NCBI GenBank assembly: GCA_959604655.1
Contig: CAUHCL010000074.1
Location: 1 to 10,609 of the forward strand
Source of the DNA: an uncultured Alistipes sp.
GTDB lineage: Bacteria > Bacteroidota > Bacteroidia > Bacteroidales > Rikenellaceae
Length of the DNA stretch: 10,609 bases
Direction of reading: 5' to 3'
In this document: in pieces, positions 1-6,178 of the stretch
Position numbering within the stretch: position 1 is the stretch's first letter
Layout of the letters: the number at the start of each line of letters is the position of its first letter
The notes under the pieces: generated by a model
The model's database searches: none
What the model was told of the DNA's origin: nothing
What the model saw: only the letters and a program-made list of their open reading frames with translations
Position numbers and translations under genes: made by a program

Positions 1-485
1 CGACGGCGGTCGGAGTGCGATAGCAGTCCGCCGCAGTGGGGCGGCGGCGAACTGCGCGGTTCTTCAGAACCGCAATATTCACATGCGTCAGTTGATTCCG
101 CGGCAGAAGCGATTTCGGGAAAAGGGCGGCCGCAGCGACGGAGCGTAAAGAATCGGAGAACGTTTTCGATAAGCCGAGGGCAGAGCCGAACTTGTTCGAG
201 CTTTGCCGAGGCGAGAAAACGTCTGCGTAAGCGAACTTTTGATTGCTTCAAAAGTGCCGCAGGCATCCGATTCCGCGCAGGCGCTGTGACCGACCCCGAA
301 ATCGTTTCACCGCGGCGGTTTTGGGCGCCACCTTTTGACGTCAAAAGGTGGCATAATTATCGGTTGCGATGCCGATCCTCGCTTACGTCCGGTGACATGA
401 CGAACTATATTTTTCATAAAACAGGAGTTACGCCTGCGACTCGTTAGAGTCGCGCGGGCCGCAGCCTCTGCCGCGCGGAGGCCCG
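1..485 (+). repeat. Structured intergenic repeat, copy 1 (long form)
   Basis: Non-coding stretch built of blocks that recur elsewhere in the window. The GC-rich head (1-55) matches 8832-8885 at about 52 of 55 positions. It is followed by a hairpin (stem 56-63 with 66-73). The core (368-402) and its right flank to 440 match the minus strand of 5241-5315 without gaps at 65 of 73 positions. A second hairpin (436-442 with 447-453) is followed by a tail (454-485) matching 8983-9014 at 31 of 32 positions. Compared with copy 3, this copy carries about 280 extra bases (88-367) rich in hairpins: 179-207, 235-255, and a 26-bp palindrome at 327-352. No convincing open reading frame lies inside. The left end is cut by the window edge. 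Positions 486-576, up to the rnpB terminator, contain more GC-rich sequence, part of which resembles the right side of copy 3 (a CTCGC...CCCCCGCAG pattern); I see no gene there. Confidence 0.8.
327..352. repeat. Perfect 26-bp palindrome
   Basis: The half-site GCCACCTTTTGAC (327-339) is followed immediately by its exact reverse complement (340-352), with no spacer. A hairpin without a loop is poor in RNA, so this resembles a dimeric protein-binding site or a resolution/cruciform site as much as an RNA element. It lies within the extra segment of repeat copy 1 and is absent from copies 2-4 in this window. The function is unknown. Confidence 0.75.
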
Positions 486-576
486 CAACTCACTCGCGTT
501 CGAGAGCGGCCCCCGCAGGCTGCTGCCCGAACAAATGCCCCCCCCGCTGACGGCCGCCGAGGCTGCGCCCCGAAAC

Positions 577-607
577 AAAAAAAGAGCCGTCCGAACCTAA
601 TCGGACG
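577..607 (-). terminator. Intrinsic terminator of rnpB
   Basis: On the minus strand, a perfect 7-bp stem CGTCCGA/TCGGACG (607-601 with 594-588) closes a 6-nt loop. It is followed within a few bases by seven consecutive T residues (583-577). It begins 7 nt past the predicted 3' end of the RNase P RNA, the position expected for its transcription stop. Confidence 0.9.
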
Positions 608-613
608 ACCCCC

Positions 614-999
614 GCCATCTGCAAATCCTGTAAGCCGAGTTCTGTACCCCGCCGAAACGGGGCCTCTATCATTTATCTACGACTGCGGTCACCCGCAGCC
701 TCCAGCAACCTACCCCTCGACATCGGACGAGCAGCCCTTAGCTGTCGATATACATGGTCTTGCAACCCGCAAGGCGTACAGCCGGACGACATTGCTGCCT
801 CCGCGGTGGGCTCTTACCCCGCCTTTTCACCCTTACCTGCCGATCATTCCGATAGCGAATCGCCCGACAGGCGGTCATTCTCTGTTACGCTACTACACCC
901 TCACGGACGTCGAGTCGTTAGCTCGTGCGGCGCTCTGTGTTGCTCGGACTTTCCTCCCCCCGCCAAAGCGGGCAGCGATAGAGCGTATTTGCCTATGGC
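614..999 (-). ncRNA. rnpB: RNase P RNA (M1-type, class A)
   Basis: Catalytic RNA of ribonuclease P, which trims the 5' leader from pre-tRNAs together with the RnpA protein. Read on the minus strand, it shows the hallmarks in order: GGAGGAAAGTCCG near the 5' end (957-945), the GGTGAAA / GGTAAGAGCCC region (841-807), a TAGATAAATGAT-like segment in place of the usual TAGATGAATGA, and the 3' signature ACAGAACTCGGCTTA (645-631). The ends were set by helix P1: GCCAT and GCAAAT at the 5' end pair with ATTTGC and ATGGC at the 3' end, separated by a tandem A-G/G-A mismatch. This gives about 386 nt, a normal size for a class A RNA. It lies 56 bp behind recJ on the same strand and is followed by a strong terminator. 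No clear promoter box was seen in that gap, so it may use a promoter inside recJ or be processed from the operon transcript. Several long open frames over it are spurious. Confidence 0.95.
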
Positions 1000-1055
1000 T
1001 TCTCGTCGCGTCGGCCGCCTCGCGCTCAAGGCCCGACCGACACGCCCCGCGGCAG

Positions 1056-2819
1056 CTATTTCGCCACGGGCTTTATATCCTTTATGCGCAACTGCGTGGT
1101 CACGGTTCCGCGGTAGTGGTTCTCCACGATCTGGTAGCACACGTCCACAGGACGTCCCGAGCGCACCCACTCGTAGTGCGAGGGCTGCTGGAAGGCTATG
1201 GTCTGTATGGCCGTGTTGGGCTTCTGGCGCTGCACCAGATCCATGCGCAGGTGCTCCTGCTCGGCACCCACCAGCTTCACGTCGCCGTGGGCGCTGGCTC
1301 CGTAGGTGGCGAACACGGGAGCCGAGTTCCCCGGCCCGAAGGGTTGGAAGCTGTTGAGCTGACGGTGGAACGCGGGCGTGATGTCGGAAAAGAGCAGCTC
1401 GCTGTCGATATCCACCTGCGGCACCAGAATCTGCGGGTCGATGTGTTCCTCCACATAGTCGTTGAAGCGGCGCGTGAAGGCCTCCACATTCTCGGGGCGC
1501 ATCGTAAGACCCGCCGCATACATGTGGCCGCCGAAGTTCTCCAGCAGGTCCGAACACGACTCCACCGCCTGGTAGAGGTCGAACCCGGGCACCGAGCGCG
1601 CCGAGCCCGTCACGAATCCGTTGCTCATGGTGAGCACCACCGTGGGGCGGTAGTAGGTCTCTATAAGGCGCGAGGCCACGATACCCACGATGCCCTTCAT
1701 CCACTTGGGATTGTAGATGACGGTGCTCTTGCGGTTCTTCATGTCGGCGTGCGACTCGATGTAGTCGTGGGCCTCCTGCGTGACGCTGCGGTCGATGTTC
1801 TTGCGGTCCTGATTGTAGGAGTCGATGACGTTGCAGAACTCCTGCGCCAGCTTGTCGTTGCCCTCGATGAGCAGCTCCACGGCGGCGAAACCGCCCGACG
1901 GCGCGGCGTTCTCGTCGTTTTCGTCCATGCGCATGCGTCCCGCGGCGTTGATTCGCGGGCCGATCTTGAAAACGATGTCGTCGATGGTGATGTTGTGACG
2001 GTCCAGACCGCAGATCTTGATGATCGACAGCAGTCCCGACGAAGGCATACGGTTCAGCCGCTCCAGACCGTAGTAGGCCAGGATGCGGTTTTCGCCCGTA
2101 AGCGGTACTATGTCCGACGCGATGCTGACCACCAGAAGGTCGAGCAGATGTTCGATGTCGGAGAAAGGAATCCCGTGCTTCGCGGCATAGGCCTGCACGA
2201 GTTTGAATCCCACGCCGCAACCCGACAACTCGTCGAACGGATAGTTGCAATCGGGGCGCTTGGGGTCGAGAACGGCTACGGCCGCCGGAATCTCGTCGGC
2301 CGGAAGATGGTGGTCGCAGATGATGAAATCCACGCCCTTCTGCTTTGCATAAACAACCTTTTCCACGGCTTTTATACCGCAGTCGAGAGCTATGGCCAGC
2401 GTCACGCCCTTGCGGGCGGCGTAGTCGATGCCCTTGACCGATATGCCGTAACCGTCGTTATAACGGTCGGGGATGTAGAAAACCAGGTTCTTGTGACCTA
2501 TCTGCCTCAAAAACTTGTAGACCAGCGCGACGGCCGTGGTGCCGTCCACATCGTAGTCGCCGTACACCATGATCTTCTCGTTGGCTGCCACGGCACGCTC
2601 GATGCGCTCCACCGCCTTCGCCATATCGGTCATCAGATAGGGGTCGTGCAGGTCGGAGAGCTGCGGGTTAAAGAATTTGTTGGCCTTTTCTACGGTGTCT
2701 ATGCCTCTCTGTACAAGTAGGTTGGTGAGCACGGGCGACATGCGCAGACAGCTCGCCAGTCGGGCTGCCGCTTCGGGATCGCCATGCGGTCTCACCACCC
2801 ATCGCTTCTCTATGGGCAT
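1056..2819 (-). CDS. recJ: Single-stranded-DNA-specific exonuclease RecJ
   Basis: 587-residue 5'-3' single-strand DNA exonuclease of recombinational and mismatch repair, cytoplasmic. The DHH-family metal-binding motifs are intact: GDYDVDGTT (residues 87-95), LDCG (145-148) and CDHH (168-171). The second half has the RINAAGRM segment (289-296), the DHHA1 part with WMKGIVGIVASR (373-384) and GGHMYAAG (430-437), and then the C-terminal OB-type domain with FGPGN. Length is normal for the family (about 560-600). The ATG at 2819 is 14 bp after the lipB stop, so recJ is probably translated from the lipA-lipB transcript. The stop lies 56 bp before rnpB. No truncation or missing active-site residue was seen. 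Confidence 0.97.
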   Translation of the reverse strand: MPIEKRWVVRPHGDPEAAARLASCLRMSPVLTNLLVQRGIDTVEKANKFFNPQLSDLHDPYLMTDMAKAVERIERAVAANEKIMVYGDYDVDGTTAVALVYKFLRQIGHKNLVFYIPDRYNDGYGISVKGIDYAARKGVTLAIALDCGIKAVEKVVYAKQKGVDFIICDHHLPADEIPAAVAVLDPKRPDCNYPFDELSGCGVGFKLVQAYAAKHGIPFSDIEHLLDLLVVSIASDIVPLTGENRILAYYGLERLNRMPSSGLLSIIKICGLDRHNITIDDIVFKIGPRINAAGRMRMDENDENAAPSGGFAAVELLIEGNDKLAQEFCNVIDSYNQDRKNIDRSVTQEAHDYIESHADMKNRKSTVIYNPKWMKGIVGIVASRLIETYYRPTVVLTMSNGFVTGSARSVPGFDLYQAVESCSDLLENFGGHMYAAGLTMRPENVEAFTRRFNDYVEEHIDPQILVPQVDIDSELLFSDITPAFHRQLNSFQPFGPGNSAPVFATYGASAHGDVKLVGAEQEHLRMDLVQRQKPNTAIQTIAFQQPSHYEWVRSGRPVDVCYQIVENHYRGTVTTQLRIKDIKPVAK

Positions 2820-2833
2820 AAGTTACGTTTTTA

Positions 2834-3532
2834 TTATTTATATATTCTAACATTTAATTTCTCGCTTAATCGTTCCACCAGCCGCGCTTTCACCTCGGCC
2901 ATGTCGGCCTCGGTGCCCGTCTCGCGGCGTATGCTCGTCGCGCCGCGGTCGGTGAATCCGCAGGGATTTATGTAATCGAAGTAACGCAGATCGGTGTTCA
3001 CGTTCAGGGCGAACCCGTGCATGGTGACGAATCGCGACGACCGCACCCCTATGGCGCACAGCTTGCGCGCCCGAGCGCTGTCGGGTTCGACCCACACCCC
3101 CGAGGCTCCCGCTATGCGGCCCGCCTCGATGCCGTAGTCGGCCGCGAGGCATATCACTGCCTCCTCCAGCCGATCGATGTAGTCGCGCAGCCCTATGCCC
3201 AAACGCTCCAGATCGAGGATCGGGTATCCCACGATCTGCCCGGGCCCGTGGAACGTTATGTCGCCGCCGCGGTCTATGCGGAACAGATCGGCCCCTATCG
3301 CGCGCAGACGTTCCTCGCCGACGAGCAGGTTCGCCTCGTGGCCGCTCTTGCCAAGGGTGTACACGGCGGGGTGCTCCACCAGAAGCAGCCAACCCGCCTG
3401 CTCGGACGGCACCTCGCCGCCCGCCGCCGCGCGCCCCGCCTTGGCGGCGAGCATGCGGTCGAAGAGCGAGCGTTGCAACGCCCAGCACTCGGCATAGCCC
3501 ATAAGGCCCAGATCTTCGTACAATACCTCCAT
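2834..3532 (-). CDS. lipB: Octanoyl-[ACP]:protein N-octanoyltransferase LipB
   Basis: 232 residues. It transfers octanoate from acyl-carrier protein to the lysine of lipoyl domains (2-oxoacid dehydrogenases, glycine cleavage H protein), the first step of endogenous lipoylation. Family signatures are clear: EHPAVYTLGKSG (53-64), RGGDITFHGPGQ (88-99), the catalytic lysine in ARKLCAIGVR (Lys157), and the nucleophilic cysteine in INPCG (Cys191). The ATG at 3532 has a GGAG upstream (about 8 nt), a relatively good ribosome-binding site for this phylum. It sits 61 bp behind lipA and 14 bp ahead of recJ on the same strand. The insertion around residues 31-45 (AGRAAAGGEVPSEQ) is low-complexity and probably a loop. 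Confidence 0.97.
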   Translation of the reverse strand: MEVLYEDLGLMGYAECWALQRSLFDRMLAAKAGRAAAGGEVPSEQAGWLLLVEHPAVYTLGKSGHEANLLVGEERLRAIGADLFRIDRGGDITFHGPGQIVGYPILDLERLGIGLRDYIDRLEEAVICLAADYGIEAGRIAGASGVWVEPDSARARKLCAIGVRSSRFVTMHGFALNVNTDLRYFDYINPCGFTDRGATSIRRETGTEADMAEVKARLVERLSEKLNVRIYK

Positions 3533-3545
3533 AGCGTCTCCGTTT

Positions 3546-3564
3546 CGCCGCCCTCGGGGCGGTG
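3546..3564 (-). other. Hairpin in the lipA-lipB gap
   Basis: Within the 61-bp spacer, CCGCCC (3548-3553) and GGGCGG (3557-3562) pair around a 3-nt loop, and the stem extends by one wobble and one Watson-Crick pair. No T-tract follows on the minus strand, so it is not a simple terminator. It could be an mRNA processing or stability element between the two lipoate genes; this is a guess. Confidence 0.35.
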
Positions 3565-3593
3565 CTTTGCGGAGGGCATGCGGCCCGTCCGCG

Positions 3594-4487
3594 TCAGTTC
3601 TGCGGGCGATTGCGCTTCACGCTTTGCAGGGCGGCGTCGGCCAGGTAGGACGACCGCACCAGCGGCGCGCTCGCACAATAGCTGAAGCCCATCTCCAAAG
3701 CCAGGAGTCTGTACCTTTCGAATTTCTCGGGAGTGATATACGCCGCAACGGGATAATGCTCCAGAGAGGGCCGAAGATACTGACCAAGCGTTACAATCTC
3801 GACACCCGCGTCGCGCAGGTCCCGCAGAGTCTGCAATACTTCATCATCGCTCTCGCCAAGTCCGACCATCAGTCCACTCTTCGAGACCGCACCGCTTCGG
3901 GAGATGGTCTCCAGCGTACGCAGACTCGTGCGATACTTCGCGCGGGAGCGTACGAGCGGTGTGAGTCGCTCGACGGTTTCGATGTTGTGCCCGACGATAT
4001 CGGGCGCGGATGCGGTCACGATCTCTATAAGGTCGGCTCGCGCATCCAGATCGGGAATAAGGAGCTCAATCGTTGCGTCGGGATTCGCCTCGCGTATGGC
4101 CTCCACCGTAGCGGCCCAGTGTCGGGCACCGCCGTCGGGAAGGTCGTCGCGAGTGACGGAAGTCACGACAACATGTCGAAGTCCCATAAGTCTCACGCTC
4201 TCGGCTACCTGCCGGGGCTCCGAGGCTTCGGGAGCAAGGGGTTTGCCTGTCTTCGTAGCGCAGAATTTGCAGCCGCGCGTACAAATGTCGCCCAAAATCA
4301 TGAAAGTCGCCGTCCTGCGGCTCCAGCACTCGGCCTTGTTGGGGCAGAGTCCGCTGCTGCAAATCGTATGCAACGAATGCTGCTTCACGATGCGCTCCAC
4401 CTCGGCGGAGCCTTCGTCGCTGCGCAGACGGATTTTCAACCATTCGGGTTTTTTCAGCACATTCACCTTGTCATAAAACTTCGGCAT
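3594..4487 (-). CDS. lipA: Lipoyl synthase LipA
   Basis: 297-residue radical-SAM enzyme that inserts two sulfurs into the octanoyl chain placed by LipB. Both [4Fe-4S] sites are visible: the auxiliary cluster cysteines C43, C48 and C54 (CX4CX5C) and the radical-SAM CX3CX2C motif C69, C73 and C76. The C-terminal RSSY (278-281) supplies the conserved serine ligand of the auxiliary cluster. GHNIETV (167-173) and LGQYLRPS (234-241) are typical. I chose the ATG at 4487 over an in-frame TTG ten codons upstream. That TTG falls inside a likely promoter -7 box (4515-4522), and homologues start near this MPKFYDK-type N-terminus. First gene of the lipA-lipB-recJ run. Confidence 0.97.
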   Translation of the reverse strand: MPKFYDKVNVLKKPEWLKIRLRSDEGSAEVERIVKQHSLHTICSSGLCPNKAECWSRRTATFMILGDICTRGCKFCATKTGKPLAPEASEPRQVAESVRLMGLRHVVVTSVTRDDLPDGGARHWAATVEAIREANPDATIELLIPDLDARADLIEIVTASAPDIVGHNIETVERLTPLVRSRAKYRTSLRTLETISRSGAVSKSGLMVGLGESDDEVLQTLRDLRDAGVEIVTLGQYLRPSLEHYPVAAYITPEKFERYRLLALEMGFSYCASAPLVRSSYLADAALQSVKRNRPQN

Positions 4488-4514
4488 TTTAAGTTCATTA
4501 TTTTCCAATTGACG

Positions 4515-4522
4515 CAAAGATA
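4515..4522 (-). promoter_or_regulatory. Promoter -7 box ahead of lipA
   Basis: On the minus strand the sequence is TATCTTTG, an exact fit to the Bacteroidetes TAnnTTTG -7 consensus, about 28 bp before the chosen lipA ATG. No good TTTG -33 box is seen 19-21 bp further up; the upstream region is a T-rich run instead. It is probably the promoter for lipA-lipB-recJ. Confidence 0.7.
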
Positions 4523-4587
4523 ATAAAAAAATCGAAACTCGGCATGCGCCGACATTAAAAAGACTCCGCGCAATCGAAAAAAATTAC

Positions 4588-4595
4588 TATTTTTG
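4588..4595 (+). promoter_or_regulatory. Promoter -7 box ahead of the phosphoribosyltransferase gene
   Basis: TATTTTTG fits TAnnTTTG exactly and lies 43 bp before the ATG at 4639, giving a short 5' leader. No clear TTTG -33 box is visible; the preceding stretch is A-rich. It faces away from the lipA box, 65 bp distant. Confidence 0.6.
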
Positions 4596-4638
4596 TCATG
4601 CCGACGACGGTTCGGCAAACCGAAAACCATACAACGAA

Positions 4639-5202
4639 ATGAAAAATACGCTAAAGTTTTACAACGATTTTCCCAAGAAGGGCATCGTATTCGTGGATAT
4701 CATCCCCTTCCTTCAGGACAAGGCCATCTTCGCCCGCCTCATAGGCGAGATAGGCGCGTGCGTCACCGCACCCAACGTAGCGGCCCCCGAGGCCCGCGGA
4801 TTCCTCTTCACCGCGCCCCTGCTGCTGGCCAAGCCCGAGGTGAAGAACATAATCCCCATCCGCAAGAGCGGCAAGCTGCCCTTCAACGAGGGCGACTTGC
4901 AGGAGGTGACCGTCGAGAAGGAGTACGGTGCCGACAGGCTGTTCTACCGCCTGAGCGACATCGCCGCGGGCGAAGTGTCGGCCGACGGCGCGTTCCACAT
5001 ATCGATCGTGGACGACGTGCTGGCCACGGGCGGCACGGCCGAGGGCATAGCCGAGTCGCTGCTCGGATGCACGATAAACGTCGGCGGCGAGGATCATCCC
5101 GTGGCGATCGACGAGTTTGTATTCCTCGTGGGGCTGGACGAGCTTCGCGGCGCCGAACGTCTGGAGAAGATCGCACCCGTGAAGGTGCTGATGCACATCT
5201 GA
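4639..5202 (+). CDS. apt: Adenine phosphoribosyltransferase-like protein
   Basis: 187 residues. Expected to make AMP from adenine and PRPP in purine salvage (cytoplasm). The N-terminus FPKKGIVFVDIIPFL (11-25) is the APRT form. APEARGFLFTAP (49-60) corresponds to the family's usual ESRGF-type segment, PIRKSGKLP (73-81) is the APRT signature, and VDDVLATGGTAEG (124-136) is the PRPP-binding loop. It is slightly longer than the usual 170-180 residues, with an insertion near the C-terminus (GGEDHPVAIDEF, about 152-163). The segment before RGF is APEA rather than the common xxES. The related xanthine phosphoribosyltransferase is less likely because the N-terminus is APRT-type. Transcribed alone, divergent from lipA. 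Confidence 0.88.
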   Translation: MKNTLKFYNDFPKKGIVFVDIIPFLQDKAIFARLIGEIGACVTAPNVAAPEARGFLFTAPLLLAKPEVKNIIPIRKSGKLPFNEGDLQEVTVEKEYGADRLFYRLSDIAAGEVSADGAFHISIVDDVLATGGTAEGIAESLLGCTINVGGEDHPVAIDEFVFLVGLDELRGAERLEKIAPVKVLMHI

Positions 5203-5240
5203 TATCTGCAAATCACGTATTTCGGTGCGGCGCAGTTGTC

Positions 5241-5315
5241 GGGTCGCAGGCGTAACGCCTGTTTTATGAAATAGATAGTCCGTCATGCCACCGAACGTAA
5301 GTGAGGATTGGCATC
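5241..5315 (-). repeat. Structured intergenic repeat, copy 2 (inverted, partial)
   Basis: On the minus strand, 73 nt align without gaps to 368-440 of copy 1 at 65 positions. The block contains the core with its ATGCCA/TGGCAT inverted pair and the small hairpin CAGGCG-TTA-CGCCTG (5247-5261). The head and tail blocks of copies 1 and 3 are not recognisable here. It sits 38 bp after the phosphoribosyltransferase stop, in a 377-bp gap before the small membrane-protein gene. Confidence 0.8.
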
Positions 5316-5343
5316 TCAAACGGGAGGTTGTCGGTAGAGATTC

Positions 5344-5459
5344 CATTCATTTTTCGTTCTGACGAACAAAAAATGTGGAATGACGCGGGGCGGAGTATTC
5401 GGCCTGCTGTTTGCAAGCGGCGGCAGGAAGAAATGCAGTCCTGCGGCCTGCATTTCTTC
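5344..5459. other. Two hairpins in the gap before the GlsB-like gene
   Basis: First hairpin: an 11-bp stem with one mismatch (5349-5359 with 5364-5374, loop TGAC), extended by CATTC/GAATG (5344-5348 with 5378-5382) across a 3-nt bulge. Second hairpin: a perfect 12-bp stem (5427-5438 with 5448-5459, loop of 9). They adjoin repeat copy 2 and may be part of that element. The open frame that runs through here into the GlsB-like gene is not a convincing N-terminal extension. No other gene is seen between 5203 and 5579. Confidence 0.6.
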
Positions 5460-5579
5460 GCGCTGCGGTCGGTGAACGGCAGGCAGCCGCCCGAAGGGGG
5501 CGTCGGCAAGAAAAGGGGTATCGTTTTTGCATGGATACGGTCGACAAAACAATTGGATAACCTTTTAAGAGTTTTTCGT

Positions 5580-5837
5580 ATGTTCTTTTTATGGTACTTG
5601 CTGATCGGCCTCTTCGCGGGCTGGATCGCCAACCTGATCGTCCAAGGCGGCGGGTCGGGTCTCATTATCAACCTTATCGTCGGCCTGGTGGGCGGACTGC
5701 TTGGCGGCTGGATCTTCTCGTGGTTCGGCTGGGTCCCCGCGAGCACGTTCGGCAGCATCATATGTTCGATCATCGGCGCGGTGGTGCTGCTCTGGATAGC
5801 GTCGCTCGTACGCCCCGCCAAGAAGACGACCGTGTAG
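5580..5837 (+). CDS. GlsB/YeaQ/YmgE-family small membrane protein
   Basis: 85 residues, almost wholly hydrophobic and glycine-rich, with three membrane segments: about 3-21 (FLWYLLIGLFAGWIANLIV), 25-48 (glycine-rich, GLVGGLLGG) and 53-78 (TFGSIICSIIGAVVLLWIASL), ending in a basic tail (RPAKKTTV). The pattern GxxAGWIAN...GxVGGxLGGW...GAVVLLWI is that of the transglycosylase-associated family, general-stress inner-membrane proteins of unknown biochemical role. The frame is open 93 codons further upstream, but that part overlaps repeat-like hairpin DNA and lacks family similarity, so the ATG at 5580 is preferred. No clear Shine-Dalgarno, as is common in this phylum. Confidence 0.88.
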   Translation: MFFLWYLLIGLFAGWIANLIVQGGGSGLIINLIVGLVGGLLGGWIFSWFGWVPASTFGSIICSIIGAVVLLWIASLVRPAKKTTV

Positions 5838-5933
5838 GCGCTCTCACCCGACGCCTCCAGCGGCACGGTGCTTTTCGGCGGGGCGCATCGTTCGGCGCCG
5901 CTTATGAAAATATGATTTCGATAAGAAAAACCG

Positions 5934-5965
5934 TTTGAAAAACCATGAAATAAAGCATATCTTTG
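5934..5965 (+). promoter_or_regulatory. Promoter of the MATE gene leader
   Basis: TTTG (5934-5937), a 20-bp spacer, then TATCTTTG (5958-5965). This matches the Bacteroidetes sigma-ABfr consensus TTTG-N19-21-TAnnTTTG in both boxes and spacing. Transcription would start near 5971, leaving about 208 nt before the MATE start codon. Confidence 0.85.
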
Positions 5966-5970
5966 CCGCG

Positions 5971-6178
5971 ACATAATCGCGCGGCGTCACGGATGAAAGA
6001 CCCGCACGACAACGAGTTTTGTAATCCTCATCGGAGGCTCGACTCAGGCCGGATAAGATGACAGGGTAAAACCTATCGGACTGTCCGGCCTTTTTCGTGT
6101 CCGTATGCGCGGCCATGCGGAGCCCGTCGGCCGCGAAAAAGGGCGAAAGGCCTCCGAGTCAGAACAAAAGAAAGACTT
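5971..6178 (+). promoter_or_regulatory. Long structured 5' leader of the MATE gene, possible attenuator or small RNA
   Basis: About 208 nt between the predicted transcription start and the MATE ATG, with no coding frame I trust. It contains a possible outer helix GATGA/TCATC, a 4-bp hairpin CCTC-ATCG-GAGG (6026-6037), a terminator-like stem with a T-run (6046-6095), and a 7-bp stem CGCGGCC/GGCCGCG further down. TCGGAGGC (6031-6038) is exactly complementary to GCCTCCGA (6150-6157), about 20 nt before the start codon, and that pairing excludes the small hairpin. This resembles a switching leader, but it matches no riboswitch class I can recall. It could equally be an independent small RNA of about 125 nt. 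The whole 5838-6178 gap holds nothing else I can name. Confidence 0.5.
6046..6095 (+). terminator. Terminator-like hairpin inside the MATE leader
   Basis: AGGCCGGA (6046-6053) pairs perfectly with TCCGGCCT (6084-6091), and the strand runs into five T residues (6091-6095). The 30-nt internal part can form a further short stem (GAT..AGG / CCT..ATC). It lies 83 bp before the MATE start, so it would end transcripts from the promoter at 5934-5965 unless read through. Confidence 0.6.

Noticed and set aside
1..485. CRISPR array or retron-like element
   Set aside because: There are no regularly spaced identical repeats with spacers and no reverse transcriptase or cas gene in the window; the repeats are modular hairpins.
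490..672. Small minus-strand open frame of 60 codons
   Set aside because: It spans the 3' end of RNase P RNA and its terminator, so it is not a protein gene.
792..2720. A 642-codon plus-strand open frame over rnpB and recJ
   Set aside because: It is antisense to intact recJ motifs and to RNase P RNA; the predicted protein is His/Arg/Val-rich with no family features, typical of GC-rich shadow frames.
5301..5579. In-frame N-terminal extension of the GlsB-like protein
   Set aside because: The family consists of short membrane proteins of about 80-90 residues; the extension lies on hairpin and repeat DNA and looks random.
6041..6070. SRP RNA (ffs) apical domain
   Set aside because: The CAGGCCGGAT resemblance lacks the GGAA tetraloop and the AGCAG strand required to build the SRP54 site.
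5844..6116. Minus-strand 90-codon open frame
   Set aside because: It lies antisense to the MATE promoter and leader; no start signal or family resemblance.
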